DNA of 5,446 nucleotides from Candidatus Kapaibacterium sp. (GTDB lineage: Bacteria > Bacteroidota > Ignavibacteria > Kapaibacteriales > UBA2268): the NCBI GenBank assembly GCA_030835065.1, contig JAUQWR010000362.1, positions 1 to 5,446 on the forward strand, in the 5' to 3' direction. The position numbers and the translations under genes were made by a program. Below are positions 1 to 4,944 of this stretch, in pieces. Every line of letters begins with the position of its first letter. Positions within the stretch are counted from its first letter, which is position 1. The notes under the pieces were generated by a model. The model saw nothing but the letters and a program-made list of their open reading frames with translations, did no database searches and was not told where the DNA came from.

Positions 1-92
1 ATAACTCTTACAGTATCCAATTCAGGAAGTTTCTTTTCTGAACAATACTTATCAGCTCTTCTATCGATTGTACTTATTACTATATTAAACAT
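1..92 (-). CDS. Hypothetical protein, N-terminal 30 codons only (cut by window edge)
   Basis: A leftward reading frame opens with ATG at 92-90 and continues without a stop to the window edge. It begins MFNIVISTIDRRADKY and runs on as CSEKKLPELDTVRV. An AAGGG Shine-Dalgarno sequence lies about 7 nt before the ATG, which supports this start. It is the next gene of the operon after the SbcC-like ATPase, about 58 bp downstream, with a GC-rich hairpin between them. I do not recognise the fragment: it is mixed polar/charged with no motif. From its place it may belong to the recombination/replication module, for instance as a partner of the SbcC-like ATPase, but nothing in the 30 residues shows this. 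Confidence 0.7.
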   Translation of the reverse strand, partial: MFNIVISTIDRRADKYCSEKKLPELDTVRV

Positions 93-108
93 AACAATCC
101 CTTAAAAG

Positions 109-134
109 AACCGCCCGGCGTCCCTCGAGCGGTT
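109..134 (-). other. GC-rich RNA hairpin between operon genes; possible weak terminator or processing site
   Basis: In the leftward RNA the arms AACCGCTCG and CGGGCGGTT pair over 9 bp (including one G-U) around the 8-nt loop AGGGACGC. The G-U pair exists only in the minus-strand RNA; the plus-strand RNA would have a C-A mismatch there, which favours function in the operon transcript. The arm is followed by CTTTTAAGGG, so the U tract is only four bases and runs into the Shine-Dalgarno of the next gene. It could be a leaky terminator that lowers expression of the downstream gene, or an mRNA 3'-end stabiliser. It stands out as GC-rich in an AT-rich region. Confidence 0.55.
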
Positions 135-150
135 AATTTTGCGTAACTAA

Positions 151-1416
151 CTATTCTTCAATAGTTTCAATTGTAATATTAGAGTCATCTGATACTTCAG
201 ATATGATTAATTGTAAGCCAGCTTCTTTAGCCTGTTCAATAAGAATATTTTGATTGACTGAATCAAGTCTTTCAATACCATCTACAATCATTAATCCGCT
301 AGTATTATGAAGTTTAGCAATAGCTATACAAAGCTTCATTTGTTCGGCTGTATTAAGATTTTCGAATAGAACTCCATTAAGGAGGATATCTCCATTAATA
401 ATCTCTAATCCAGCTATTGGAAGGTTATTTTGTAGATCAGCTTTTAATTGTTCAATTTCATTTATTGCATCAGTAAGATTATTTGAATCTTTTTCAAGGT
501 TCAATGCTTCTTCTTTATCTTCCTGTAATTGTTTTTTCTGGAGTATAATATCATTCATATTGTCCAAAGCAGCTTTTTGATTAGCTATTTGCTCTAGAAT
601 TGGTGTATAATTGATTTCAAAGCTCTTATTTAATTGTTCCTTCTGTACTTCAAATTGATTATTAATCGCCATTTTCTTTTCTTCATAGTCTCTAAGAGCT
701 TCTTCTAAAGCATTATTTTTATCGTTGGTAATTTTTTCGAGATAGGAATTTCGTTTTTCTTCCATTTCGGATTTTTTAGCAATTAAAATATCATAATCAG
801 TCTGAATCGTATCAGGATTTATTGAATCAAAAGTTCTAGCTTCAATATTGGCTATCCCTTTTTTCTTAATATCCCAAATACGATTAATTGTAGTTCTTTC
901 ATCAAAGATTTGCTTTTTTAGTGTATTAAGAATCTCAATACCATTATCTGAATTGTTATATTTAGGAGTTAAATTTACTTTATCGAAGATATTCTTGATT
1001 GTTTCATCTTCAATATCCATTGGTATAGCACTTAAAAGAAGCTCAGCACGATATTTTTTGGGAGCTACAAGTAATTCCAGTGGATTTACCGAAAACATCT
1101 TAAATAATTCATTCAAAGTACTTTGAGCTTTTTCGATTTTTTTCCCATCTTTGCTTACATTTAGGGTTGCTGAAGATTGAGTAATTGTCTTCTTAATACT
1201 CATTCCATTATCAAGATCAATCCCGATTTGTGCTTTATTGGATCCATTACGAATTAATGAAGCATTATGTCCTCCACCAATTGCAGTAATTATAGCATTA
1301 ATGATAGATGTCTTGCCGGCAGCGTTTTTTCCTTTAATTATATTAATCTTTCCTGGTTCAAGTACTAATTCTTCAATACCTACGAAATTCTTTATTTCAA
1401 TTTTATTAATTTGCAT
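151..1416 (-). CDS. SbcC/RecF-like coiled-coil AAA ATPase (phage recombination/DNA repair)
   Basis: A 421-aa ABC-type ATPase of the SMC/Rad50/RecF group. The N-terminal lobe starts with the typical beta strand (INKIEIKNFVGIEELVL) and has a Walker A motif GKNAAGKTS at residues 29-37. The middle (about 190-345) is Lys/Glu/Gln/Leu-rich and reads as a short coiled coil. The C-terminal lobe has a signature-like LNTAEQMKL (354-362), Walker B LMIVDGIE (375-382) and a D-loop-like RLD. The arm is much shorter than in SbcC/Rad50 and has no CxxC zinc hook; the only cysteine is C363. After the last core strand (LQLIISEVSDD) there is no obvious switch histidine. Known relatives process or sense DNA ends, often with an Mre11/SbcD nuclease; none is visible here. 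Its ATG overlaps the stop of the nuclease gene (TAATG), with AAGGA about 10 nt upstream, so the two are probably translationally coupled. The family is clear; the exact role is inferred. Confidence 0.85.
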   Translation of the reverse strand: MQINKIEIKNFVGIEELVLEPGKINIIKGKNAAGKTSIINAIITAIGGGHNASLIRNGSNKAQIGIDLDNGMSIKKTITQSSATLNVSKDGKKIEKAQSTLNELFKMFSVNPLELLVAPKKYRAELLLSAIPMDIEDETIKNIFDKVNLTPKYNNSDNGIEILNTLKKQIFDERTTINRIWDIKKKGIANIEARTFDSINPDTIQTDYDILIAKKSEMEEKRNSYLEKITNDKNNALEEALRDYEEKKMAINNQFEVQKEQLNKSFEINYTPILEQIANQKAALDNMNDIILQKKQLQEDKEEALNLEKDSNNLTDAINEIEQLKADLQNNLPIAGLEIINGDILLNGVLFENLNTAEQMKLCIAIAKLHNTSGLMIVDGIERLDSVNQNILIEQAKEAGLQLIISEVSDDSNITIETIEE

Positions 1417-2135
1417 TATATTTTATCCTTAAAATATTCTCTTAAATTTTGGTTATTGATGAAGCTTAGAAACTCAGATAATAAATTGTGAATATCTGAA
1501 CTCATTTCTGGATATGGAAAAAAAGAAGGAGTATGAATATCTAAAAGCTTTAATCGATGATTATTTGTTTTGTCATTTGCTAATTCGAATATTTTGTATT
1601 GAACTCTATCGGCTTTAAATATATCTAGATATAATCTCCATTGGTAAGATTTATAATATCTTTCAAAATCATAAGATTCACCTGTAGTCAATTCACCTTC
1701 ACGAGTTAAATATATTGAGCCAAAACAAGTTTTGTGTTCATTCACCCAGCGACCTTCTAATTGATCCGCCTTTGCAACAACTTTAATACATTCGCCCTCT
1801 TTATAATATATTTTATCTGATTTTACTTCAAAAGGGAAGTTATAATCGATTATAGTATATGCAGGAACAATTATATCATATTCAAAACAATTGCCATTTA
1901 AAGCCATAAAACCTTCTTCTCCGCCACAATTCCTCGCATATCTATCATAAGATTCGAATGGTTTTTCTAATACTTCATGAAAAGCTACTCCAATTGATTG
2001 CTCAGGGGAGGATTCCTTCTCCCCTTTTATATTAGCAATTAATTTTTCTATTGGCATTAATTCATTCCCGAAGAATTTTTCTTCTTTGATGTATTGTCGA
2101 AATAATTCGATTGTCGTGGCTGATACTTTTAACAT
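1416..2135 (-). CDS. PD-(D/E)XK exonuclease, RecB/Cas4-like
   Basis: A 239-aa protein with the full motif set of a RecB/Cas4-type PD-(D/E)XK nuclease: GVAFHEVLE with His53, then KADQ with Asp124, then NEHKT with Glu133 and Lys135 (E-x-K), then YQWRLY with Gln165 and Tyr169 (QxxxY). His, Asp, Glu and Lys would bind the metal and cut; QxxxY helps bind DNA. Four cysteines (70, 83, 116, 137) are spread through the protein and do not form the usual Cas4 iron-sulphur pattern. Phage enzymes of this type resect double-strand ends to give 3' single strands for an annealing protein. That fits the gene just upstream, a Sak4-like ATPase only 12 bp away, and the SbcC-like ATPase overlapping its stop. AAGGA about 8 nt before the ATG supports the start. 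All catalytic residues are present, so it is probably active. Polarity of digestion is not predictable from the sequence. Confidence 0.85.
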   Translation of the reverse strand: MLKVSATTIELFRQYIKEEKFFGNELMPIEKLIANIKGEKESSPEQSIGVAFHEVLEKPFESYDRYARNCGGEEGFMALNGNCFEYDIIVPAYTIIDYNFPFEVKSDKIYYKEGECIKVVAKADQLEGRWVNEHKTCFGSIYLTREGELTTGESYDFERYYKSYQWRLYLDIFKADRVQYKIFELANDKTNNHRLKLLDIHTPSFFPYPEMSSDIHNLLSEFLSFINNQNLREYFKDKI

Positions 2136-2147
2136 TATTATTCCTTC

Positions 2148-3173
2148 CTAAAATGGGAATACTTCAGTAATTTTTGGTTCTTCTTTAATTACCAATGCCG
2201 GTTCGATTACTGGCTCAACTACCGGTTCGATTACTGGTTCGGGTTTGGGTTCAGGAGCTTTAGTAAAGAATTTTTTCTCTTCTGAATGATAATAGCAATT
2301 GATCTTTTCTGCATTTTTTTCCATTAATGCCATTATTTGCTGTGCTTCAATCTTCATATTTTTATTATATAATGCTCTACAATCAAGAAGCATTTGATTA
2401 TAATCATCAGCATTTTTGAATGAATTCATTTTTTCTGTATAGCTTTCAATCAATCTCTTTGATTCTAATTGAGCATTTGCAGAATTACCAAGATTTGTCT
2501 TCATTTTGGTGATTACCTGTGAAAAGAAATCTGGAATAGTTTTAAAGTCTGGAATTTGTATTGCTTTAAAATCACTTGAATTTTTACCAATAGATTTTTC
2601 AGTTGGATTAAAATTCAAGATTGATAATTCATCTTTTTTATACATATATCCTATAAAATCAGCTTCACGAGTGATAATATTGTAAGATCCGCCTGTAATA
2701 TCAGGTCTAACTATACGAAAATCACCATCTTTGTCTTCTTTATCATGGGATATCATGATAATATCTTTGTTTAAAAGCATCAATTGTTTGATCCATTTAC
2801 TAAAGATAGTTTTTAATGTACCATAACCTTGCATAGTTGGAGCACCATCTTTTCTCCCAAGCTTGGAATCAGATTTAAGCATATCTGCTATAATATATTC
2901 AAGACATTGTCCAATAGTGTCAATAATGATGGTTTTATATGGTTTCAAGTCATCAGCAATTGCACCCACATTTGATACTTCTGAAAAAGATTCGATTCTT
3001 AATGAATCCTTTCTAAAATCGGAGCGATGAGCACCTTTGTCGAAGTCAAATAAGAATGGAGCATCAGCAGTGAAACCACATGAAGTTTTACCCACGCCGG
3101 GTTGACCATAGAGCATTATTTTAACTTGGTTTATCTGAATAGCATCAGTCGTTTTTATGATATTTAAAGCCAT
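2148..3173 (-). CDS. Sak4-like RecA-fold ATPase (AAA_24), putative single-strand annealing protein with SSB-like tail
   Basis: A 341-aa protein. Residues 1-215 match the phage AAA_24/Sak4 pattern: Walker A GQPGVGKT (23-30), the family-like strand-loop FDFDKGAHR (42-50), Walker B TIIID (81-85), and a later strand ending IIMISHDKEDKDG. Known Sak4 proteins are Rad51/RecA-related phage recombinases that anneal single strands, usually with help from an SSB; many relatives are much shorter. Residues about 215-305 are helical and charged. The C terminus is a Pro/Glu linker with EPVIEPVV/EPVIEPAL repeats, ending EEPKITEVFPF, which resembles the acidic-then-IPF tip that SSBs use to dock partner proteins. 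The ATG directly follows the TAA of the 36-aa peptide gene, with AGGTG about 7 nt upstream. The adjacent PD-(D/E)XK nuclease supports an exonuclease/annealase pair. A general phage NTPase is the alternative. Confidence 0.8.
   Translation of the reverse strand: MALNIIKTTDAIQINQVKIMLYGQPGVGKTSCGFTADAPFLFDFDKGAHRSDFRKDSLRIESFSEVSNVGAIADDLKPYKTIIIDTIGQCLEYIIADMLKSDSKLGRKDGAPTMQGYGTLKTIFSKWIKQLMLLNKDIIMISHDKEDKDGDFRIVRPDITGGSYNIITREADFIGYMYKKDELSILNFNPTEKSIGKNSSDFKAIQIPDFKTIPDFFSQVITKMKTNLGNSANAQLESKRLIESYTEKMNSFKNADDYNQMLLDCRALYNKNMKIEAQQIMALMEKNAEKINCYYHSEEKKFFTKAPEPKPEPVIEPVVEPVIEPALVIKEEPKITEVFPF
2198..2237 (-). repeat. In-frame tandem repeat coding the Pro/Glu tail of the AAA_24 protein
   Basis: The 16-bp block CCGGTTCGATTACTGG (plus strand) occurs perfectly at 2198-2213 and 2222-2237, 24 bp apart, so one period is eight codons. 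The minus strand encodes EPVIEPVV followed by EPVIEPAL, with a related EPKP just before. It lies in the likely disordered linker before the C-terminal tip. Repeat-number change would alter linker length without breaking the frame. Confidence 0.8.
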
Positions 3174-3284
3174 TTAAGCACCTATAAGTAATAATAAAAG
3201 AATACCAATTAAGAATATGATAATATTCAGTACATTGCTTCGGGATTTGTCATCCGATTTGGATTTGAGTTTAATGGGTTTCAT
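3174..3284 (-). CDS. 36-aa single-pass membrane peptide
   Basis: A short leftward frame, ATG at 3284-3282 to TAA at 3176-3174. The N-terminal half is basic and polar (MKPIKLKSKSDDKSRS) and the C-terminal half is one hydrophobic run (NVLNIIIFLIGILLLLLIGA), long enough for a membrane helix. The charge pattern favours the N terminus in the cytoplasm. It is easy to miss but well framed: its ATG overlaps the upstream TGA (ATGA), GGAG lies about 6 nt before the ATG, and its TAA directly abuts the ATG of the AAA_24 gene. It may simply couple translation to the ATPase gene, or it may be a holin-like, inhibitory or anchoring peptide. I know of no named family, and no function can be shown from the sequence. 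Confidence 0.75.
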   Translation of the reverse strand: MKPIKLKSKSDDKSRSNVLNIIIFLIGILLLLLIGA

Positions 3285-3517
3285 GCTAACTCCATTAGAT
3301 AGGAGGTTTTGAAAAGTTTTGCTAATTCAATCTCTTCTTTTTCGCAGTAATTTTCAGCGATTTCAGAATTTTTGAAAGCCATTTCATTATTGATTTCTTT
3401 AGCCCAGTCTAACTTTGCTAAAACATTTTCTGGAGGATTTTCGATAAAGTTACGCATTAGCATAACCTTATTCAATTGTTCATGAATCATCTCGCATTGT
3501 TCGAGCTTGTTTATCAT
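3281..3517 (-). CDS. Hypothetical protein, 78 aa, helical
   Basis: I do not recognise this protein. The frame is open further upstream, but I place the start at MINKLEQCEM (ATG 3517-3515) because AAGGA lies about 9 nt before it. The upstream extension would read through the tRNA-like element and has no ribosome site. The 78 residues are rich in Glu, Lys, Asn and Leu and look mostly helical, with two cysteines (in EQCEM and NYCEK) too far apart to form an obvious metal site. The TGA stop overlaps the ATG of the membrane peptide (ATGA), so these genes are probably coupled. Small acidic helical proteins of this kind are common in phage early operons. Confidence 0.72.
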   Translation of the reverse strand: MINKLEQCEMIHEQLNKVMLMRNFIENPPENVLAKLDWAKEINNEMAFKNSEIAENYCEKEEIELAKLFKTSYLMELA

Positions 3518-3538
3518 GTTAAATTTCCTTAGATTTGT

Positions 3539-3556
3539 ATAACAATAATATGTTAT
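3539..3556. repeat. Inverted repeat ATAACA-N6-TGTTAT
   Basis: Arms ATAACA (3539-3544) and TGTTAT (3551-3556) flank the six bases ATAATA. The repeat lies just upstream of the ribosome site of the 78-aa gene and touches the next hairpin (3555-3592). It may be a regulator site or part of a folded leader; AT content makes a chance match possible. Confidence 0.35.
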
Positions 3557-3592
3557 GCCCTCGCCGAAGACTCGAAAAATAGGCTTGGGCAT
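3555..3592 (-). other. Stem-loop in the operon leader of the 78-aa gene
   Basis: In the leftward RNA ATGCCC pairs with GGGCAT. After a 2x2 internal loop (AA/GA), GCC pairs with GGC, closing a 16-nt loop that includes CGAGTCTTCG. With the tRNA-like element directly upstream and an inverted repeat directly downstream, it makes the 3518-3650 gap a continuous structured RNA segment. There is no U tract, so it does not look like an intrinsic terminator. Confidence 0.45.
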
Positions 3593-3601
3593 TCTTATTA
3601 G

Positions 3602-3643
3602 TAGCACGGGCAGGAATCGAACCTGCAACACCTTTACCGTGCT
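3602..3643 (-). ncRNA. tRNA-like acceptor/T-arm element (tRNA 3' half, degenerate tRNA or att-site remnant)
   Basis: On the minus strand GCAGG-TTCGATT-CCTGC is a textbook T arm: 5-bp stem, 7-nt loop with TTC and A58-type A. It is followed at once by CCGTGCT, as the 3' acceptor strand should be. Its perfect 7-bp partner AGCACGG (3643-3637) lies just 10 nt before the T stem, so D and anticodon arms would be absent (a minihelix). A second partner, AACACGG (3669-3663), pairs 6 of 7. With it, TTTG/CAAA gives a 4-bp D-like stem and AGCAC/GTGTT a 5-bp stem with a 7-nt loop. However, no variable loop remains, U33 is replaced by G, and the RNA would overlap the end of the HTH gene. No CCA is encoded (CTA follows the discriminator A). 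It may be a degenerate phage tRNA, a tRNA-like RNA, or the tRNA 3' end carried in an attachment site, next to an excisionase-like gene. Confidence 0.5.
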
Positions 3644-3650
3644 TAATTTG

Positions 3651-3968
3651 TTAATGCAAAGCCCGTGTTTTAAATTGATTATTATCACTGAGGTCAATAT
3701 TGATTAAAGCATTTTCGATTGATTCTCGAGTGAAATAAACCTTTTTACCGAGCTTCTTTTGTGCTATTTTGCCTGATTTTACCCATTTGTAAAGAGTTGA
3801 TAAATTTACTTGCAACATTTCTGCAGCTTCTAGTCTAGTGAGTAATTTATTATCCTCTTTAATCTGAGGTAAAGTCATTTGTTTTTCTAAATCAGAAATT
3901 TTATTTATAATAAAATCCAATTTGCTTTCTAATGCAGGAGGGAAGCTTATTGTTATCGTATTTGACAT
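3651..3968 (-). CDS. HTH_17 (MerR/excisionase-like) DNA-binding protein
   Basis: A 105-aa protein. Residues 1-40 hold a short strand-like start (NTITISF) and a helical stretch to about residue 31 that could dimerise. Residues 42-88 are a winged helix of the HTH_17/excisionase type: LLTRLEAAEMLQV, then NLSTLYKWVKSG, then the wing KIAQKKLGKKVYF and TRESIENAL. The AAEML-V-STLYKW-K-GKI pattern is typical of the family. A perfect AAGGAG sits about 7 nt before the ATG, and the upstream gene stops 17 bp away. Relatives act as recombination directionality factors (Xis) or small transcription regulators in mobile elements of Bacteroidota and others. The tRNA-like element starting 8 nt after its stop makes an Xis role attractive, but no integrase is in the window, so that is inference. 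Confidence 0.85.
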   Translation of the reverse strand: MSNTITISFPPALESKLDFIINKISDLEKQMTLPQIKEDNKLLTRLEAAEMLQVNLSTLYKWVKSGKIAQKKLGKKVYFTRESIENALINIDLSDNNQFKTRALH

Positions 3969-3985
3969 AATATTCTCCTTAGTAT

Positions 3986-4207
3986 CTAAGCATCAATAAA
4001 TCTTTGTTTAGTTTCTTCTAATTGTGCCATATTTTCTTTATGGCAAATTTCTGCATCATATTCAGCTAAGAAATTCCATTTAAAATCATCCATTAATTGC
4101 ATTTGGCTTTGTGTGATAGCTAATGAATTAAGATAATTCTGGAAAAATCTCATTATAATTGTAGCATCTTCTCTACGTGATTTCATATCTTTTATATCAA
4201 TATTCAT
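3986..4207 (-). CDS. Hypothetical protein, 73 aa
   Basis: I do not recognise this protein. It is 73 residues, mostly helical in appearance, with aromatic residues grouped in the middle (FFQNYL, FKWNFLAEY) and Glu/Gln/Lys-rich ends. No membrane segment or catalytic motif is visible. The ATG overlaps the stop of the upstream gene (TAATG), with AGGAG about 8 nt before it, which makes it a firm coding call and suggests coupled translation. It sits between an unrecognised 99-aa protein and the HTH_17 gene, so it is probably an early phage accessory protein. Confidence 0.75.
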   Translation of the reverse strand: MNIDIKDMKSRREDATIIMRFFQNYLNSLAITQSQMQLMDDFKWNFLAEYDAEICHKENMAQLEETKQRFIDA

Positions 4208-4506
4208 TATAATACTCCTGAATTGGTTTTGCTTACGAAATATCTACCTTGTGTCTGTCTAGTATGGATTTGAGATTTAATATCTGCCAAAAGCTTCATA
4301 CTTCTAAATTCTTGAAGTTCCGGATCATTCAACTTTTTTTTAGATTCATTATCTAAAACGGCAACGAAGTATTCAGTTGCTTCATCCCATAATGGAAGAG
4401 GCACTAAAGAAGCTACATTTTTTGCAGCAATCTCGATAATGGTTCTTACTGCTCTTGGCAAAAGATTCCCATTTTCAGAGGCTAAATTTTGTTCTTGATT
4501 ACTCAT
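4207..4506 (-). CDS. Hypothetical protein, 99 aa
   Basis: I do not recognise this protein. The frame is open up to 4554, but AAGGA lies about 8 nt before the internal ATG at 4506-4504 (MSNQEQNLASENG). The longer form would start inside the hairpin loop after the previous gene and has no ribosome site, so I choose 4506. The sequence has a polar N terminus, a predicted helix (LPRAVRTIIEIAAKNVASL) and a central hydrophobic/aromatic part (PLPLWDEATEYFVAVL). The tail is basic and polar, with KLLADIKSQIHTRQTQGRYF. Nothing catalytic is evident. It overlaps the next gene by one base. Confidence 0.75.
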   Translation of the reverse strand: MSNQEQNLASENGNLLPRAVRTIIEIAAKNVASLVPLPLWDEATEYFVAVLDNESKKKLNDPELQEFRSMKLLADIKSQIHTRQTQGRYFVSKTNSGVL

Positions 4507-4541
4507 ATTTTTTTCCTTAAATTTGAGCTGACTTTTATATG

Positions 4542-4583
4542 GAAACCGCTGCAATGCTTCAATTTTGTGCGGTTTCTTTTTTT
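4542..4583 (+). terminator. Rightward-facing intrinsic-terminator-like hairpin (GAAACCGC/GCGGTTTC + T7)
   Basis: On the plus strand GAAACCGC (4542-4549) and GCGGTTTC (4569-4576) pair perfectly over 8 bp around a 19-nt loop, followed by seven Ts. That is a terminator shape for rightward transcription, yet no rightward gene lies upstream in the window. The T run is also the Lys-Lys codons at the end of the 70-aa leftward gene, so it may be coincidental. In the leftward RNA the hairpin exists, but AT-rich non-U sequence follows it, so it would not terminate there; it could protect or process the mRNA. Confidence 0.4.
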
Positions 4584-4771
4584 ATTATTTGGTCGTAATA
4601 AGTTTTTATCATTGATTTTATAAGTCTTGTAGGACTTTTGATATTTGTTGTATCTAATAGATTATTTATCATTCCAATCTCAACAGAATTGAATCTAATA
4701 TTCATATTCAATGATTTAGATTTATCTCTCACAGCATTTTTTTGTAAAGTATTTATAATATTATCAGACAT
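4559..4771 (-). CDS. Small ribbon-helix-helix-like protein, 70 aa
   Basis: The protein has a strand-helix-helix layout. A short beta strand (SLNMNIRFN, about 20-28) is followed by a first helix (SVEIGMINNLLDTT), a Ser/Pro turn (NIKSPTRL) and a second helix (IKSMIKTYYDQIIKK). This is the layout of MetJ/Arc/CopG regulators, which dimerise and insert the strand pair into the DNA major groove. AAGGA lies about 9 nt before the ATG. The gene follows a 165-bp noncoding gap that carries palindromes, which are plausible binding sites for this or the upstream RHH protein. It may autoregulate the operon. The assignment rests on pattern only; the family is too short and variable for certainty. Confidence 0.68.
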   Translation of the reverse strand: MSDNIINTLQKNAVRDKSKSLNMNIRFNSVEIGMINNLLDTTNIKSPTRLIKSMIKTYYDQIIKKETAQN

Positions 4772-4857
4772 TTTCAGCTTCCTTAATAATTTTTAATAGA
4801 TTTCAATCCTTCAACGTCATAGAAATTCGGCATTCATGCTTATATTTGTATTGATTA

Positions 4858-4883
4858 TTTGTAAAGCATTTTTTCTTTACAAA
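4858..4883. repeat. Inverted repeat TTTGTAAAG-N8-CTTTACAAA
   Basis: Perfect 9-bp arms (4858-4866 and 4875-4883) flank CATTTTTT in the noncoding gap between the two RHH genes. A further copy of TTTGTAAAG lies at 4741-4749 inside the second RHH gene. No T tract follows on either strand, so it does not look like a terminator. An operator or recognition site for one of the small DNA-binding proteins is more likely. Confidence 0.45.
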
Positions 4884-4898
4884 AATTATTTGCTTATT

Positions 4899-4944
4899 CA
4901 GTAAATATTTTTTAGTTTGGCAATAACAGTAAATATTTACTGTT
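4899..4944. promoter_or_regulatory. 20-bp perfect palindrome with an upstream 12-bp direct repeat; probable operator
   Basis: Positions 4925-4944 form a perfect palindrome with arms AACAGTAAAT and ATTTACTGTT. The 12-mer CAGTAAATATTT within it (4927-4938) also occurs at 4899-4910, exactly 28 bp away, where the right half of the palindrome is degenerate. The palindrome overlaps the stop codon of the 68-aa RHH gene. One full site and one half site about three helical turns apart suit a dimeric regulator. As RNA it could also form an 8-bp hairpin after that gene, but with no U tract. Confidence 0.5.

Noticed and set aside
848..1126. Rightward open frame of 92 codons
   Set aside because: It lies wholly inside the SbcC-like ATPase gene on the other strand, has no ribosome site, and its Ile/Leu/Ser-rich text is what antisense reading of Lys/Glu/Asn-rich code gives.
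1238..1432. Rightward open frame of 64 codons, hydrophobic
   Set aside because: It is antisense to the N-terminal Walker A region of the ATPase; the apparent membrane-like composition is a by-product of the opposite strand.
3312..3320. Further AAAAGTTTT copy resembling the operator core
   Set aside because: It is inside coding sequence for Lys-Leu-Phe-Lys, lacks the outer T/A of the full 11-bp site, and such AT-rich 9-mers are expected by chance here.
3582..3593. 12-bp identity (AATGCCCAAGCC, minus strand) with the start of the 68-aa RHH gene at 5133-5144
   Set aside because: The match ends after these bases and nothing downstream resembles the RHH protein. It is too short to call a pseudogene or duplication, and the bases are accounted for by the local hairpin.
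3518..3697. Upstream extension of the 78-aa gene, including a start at 3592 (MPKPIFRVFGEG)
   Set aside because: It would translate through the tRNA-like element and overlap the HTH gene; no ribosome site precedes either upstream start, while AAGGA precedes the ATG at 3517.
4507..4554. 16-residue N-terminal extension of the 99-aa gene
   Set aside because: The upstream ATG has no Shine-Dalgarno and overlaps the hairpin after the previous gene; AAGGA precedes the internal ATG at 4506.
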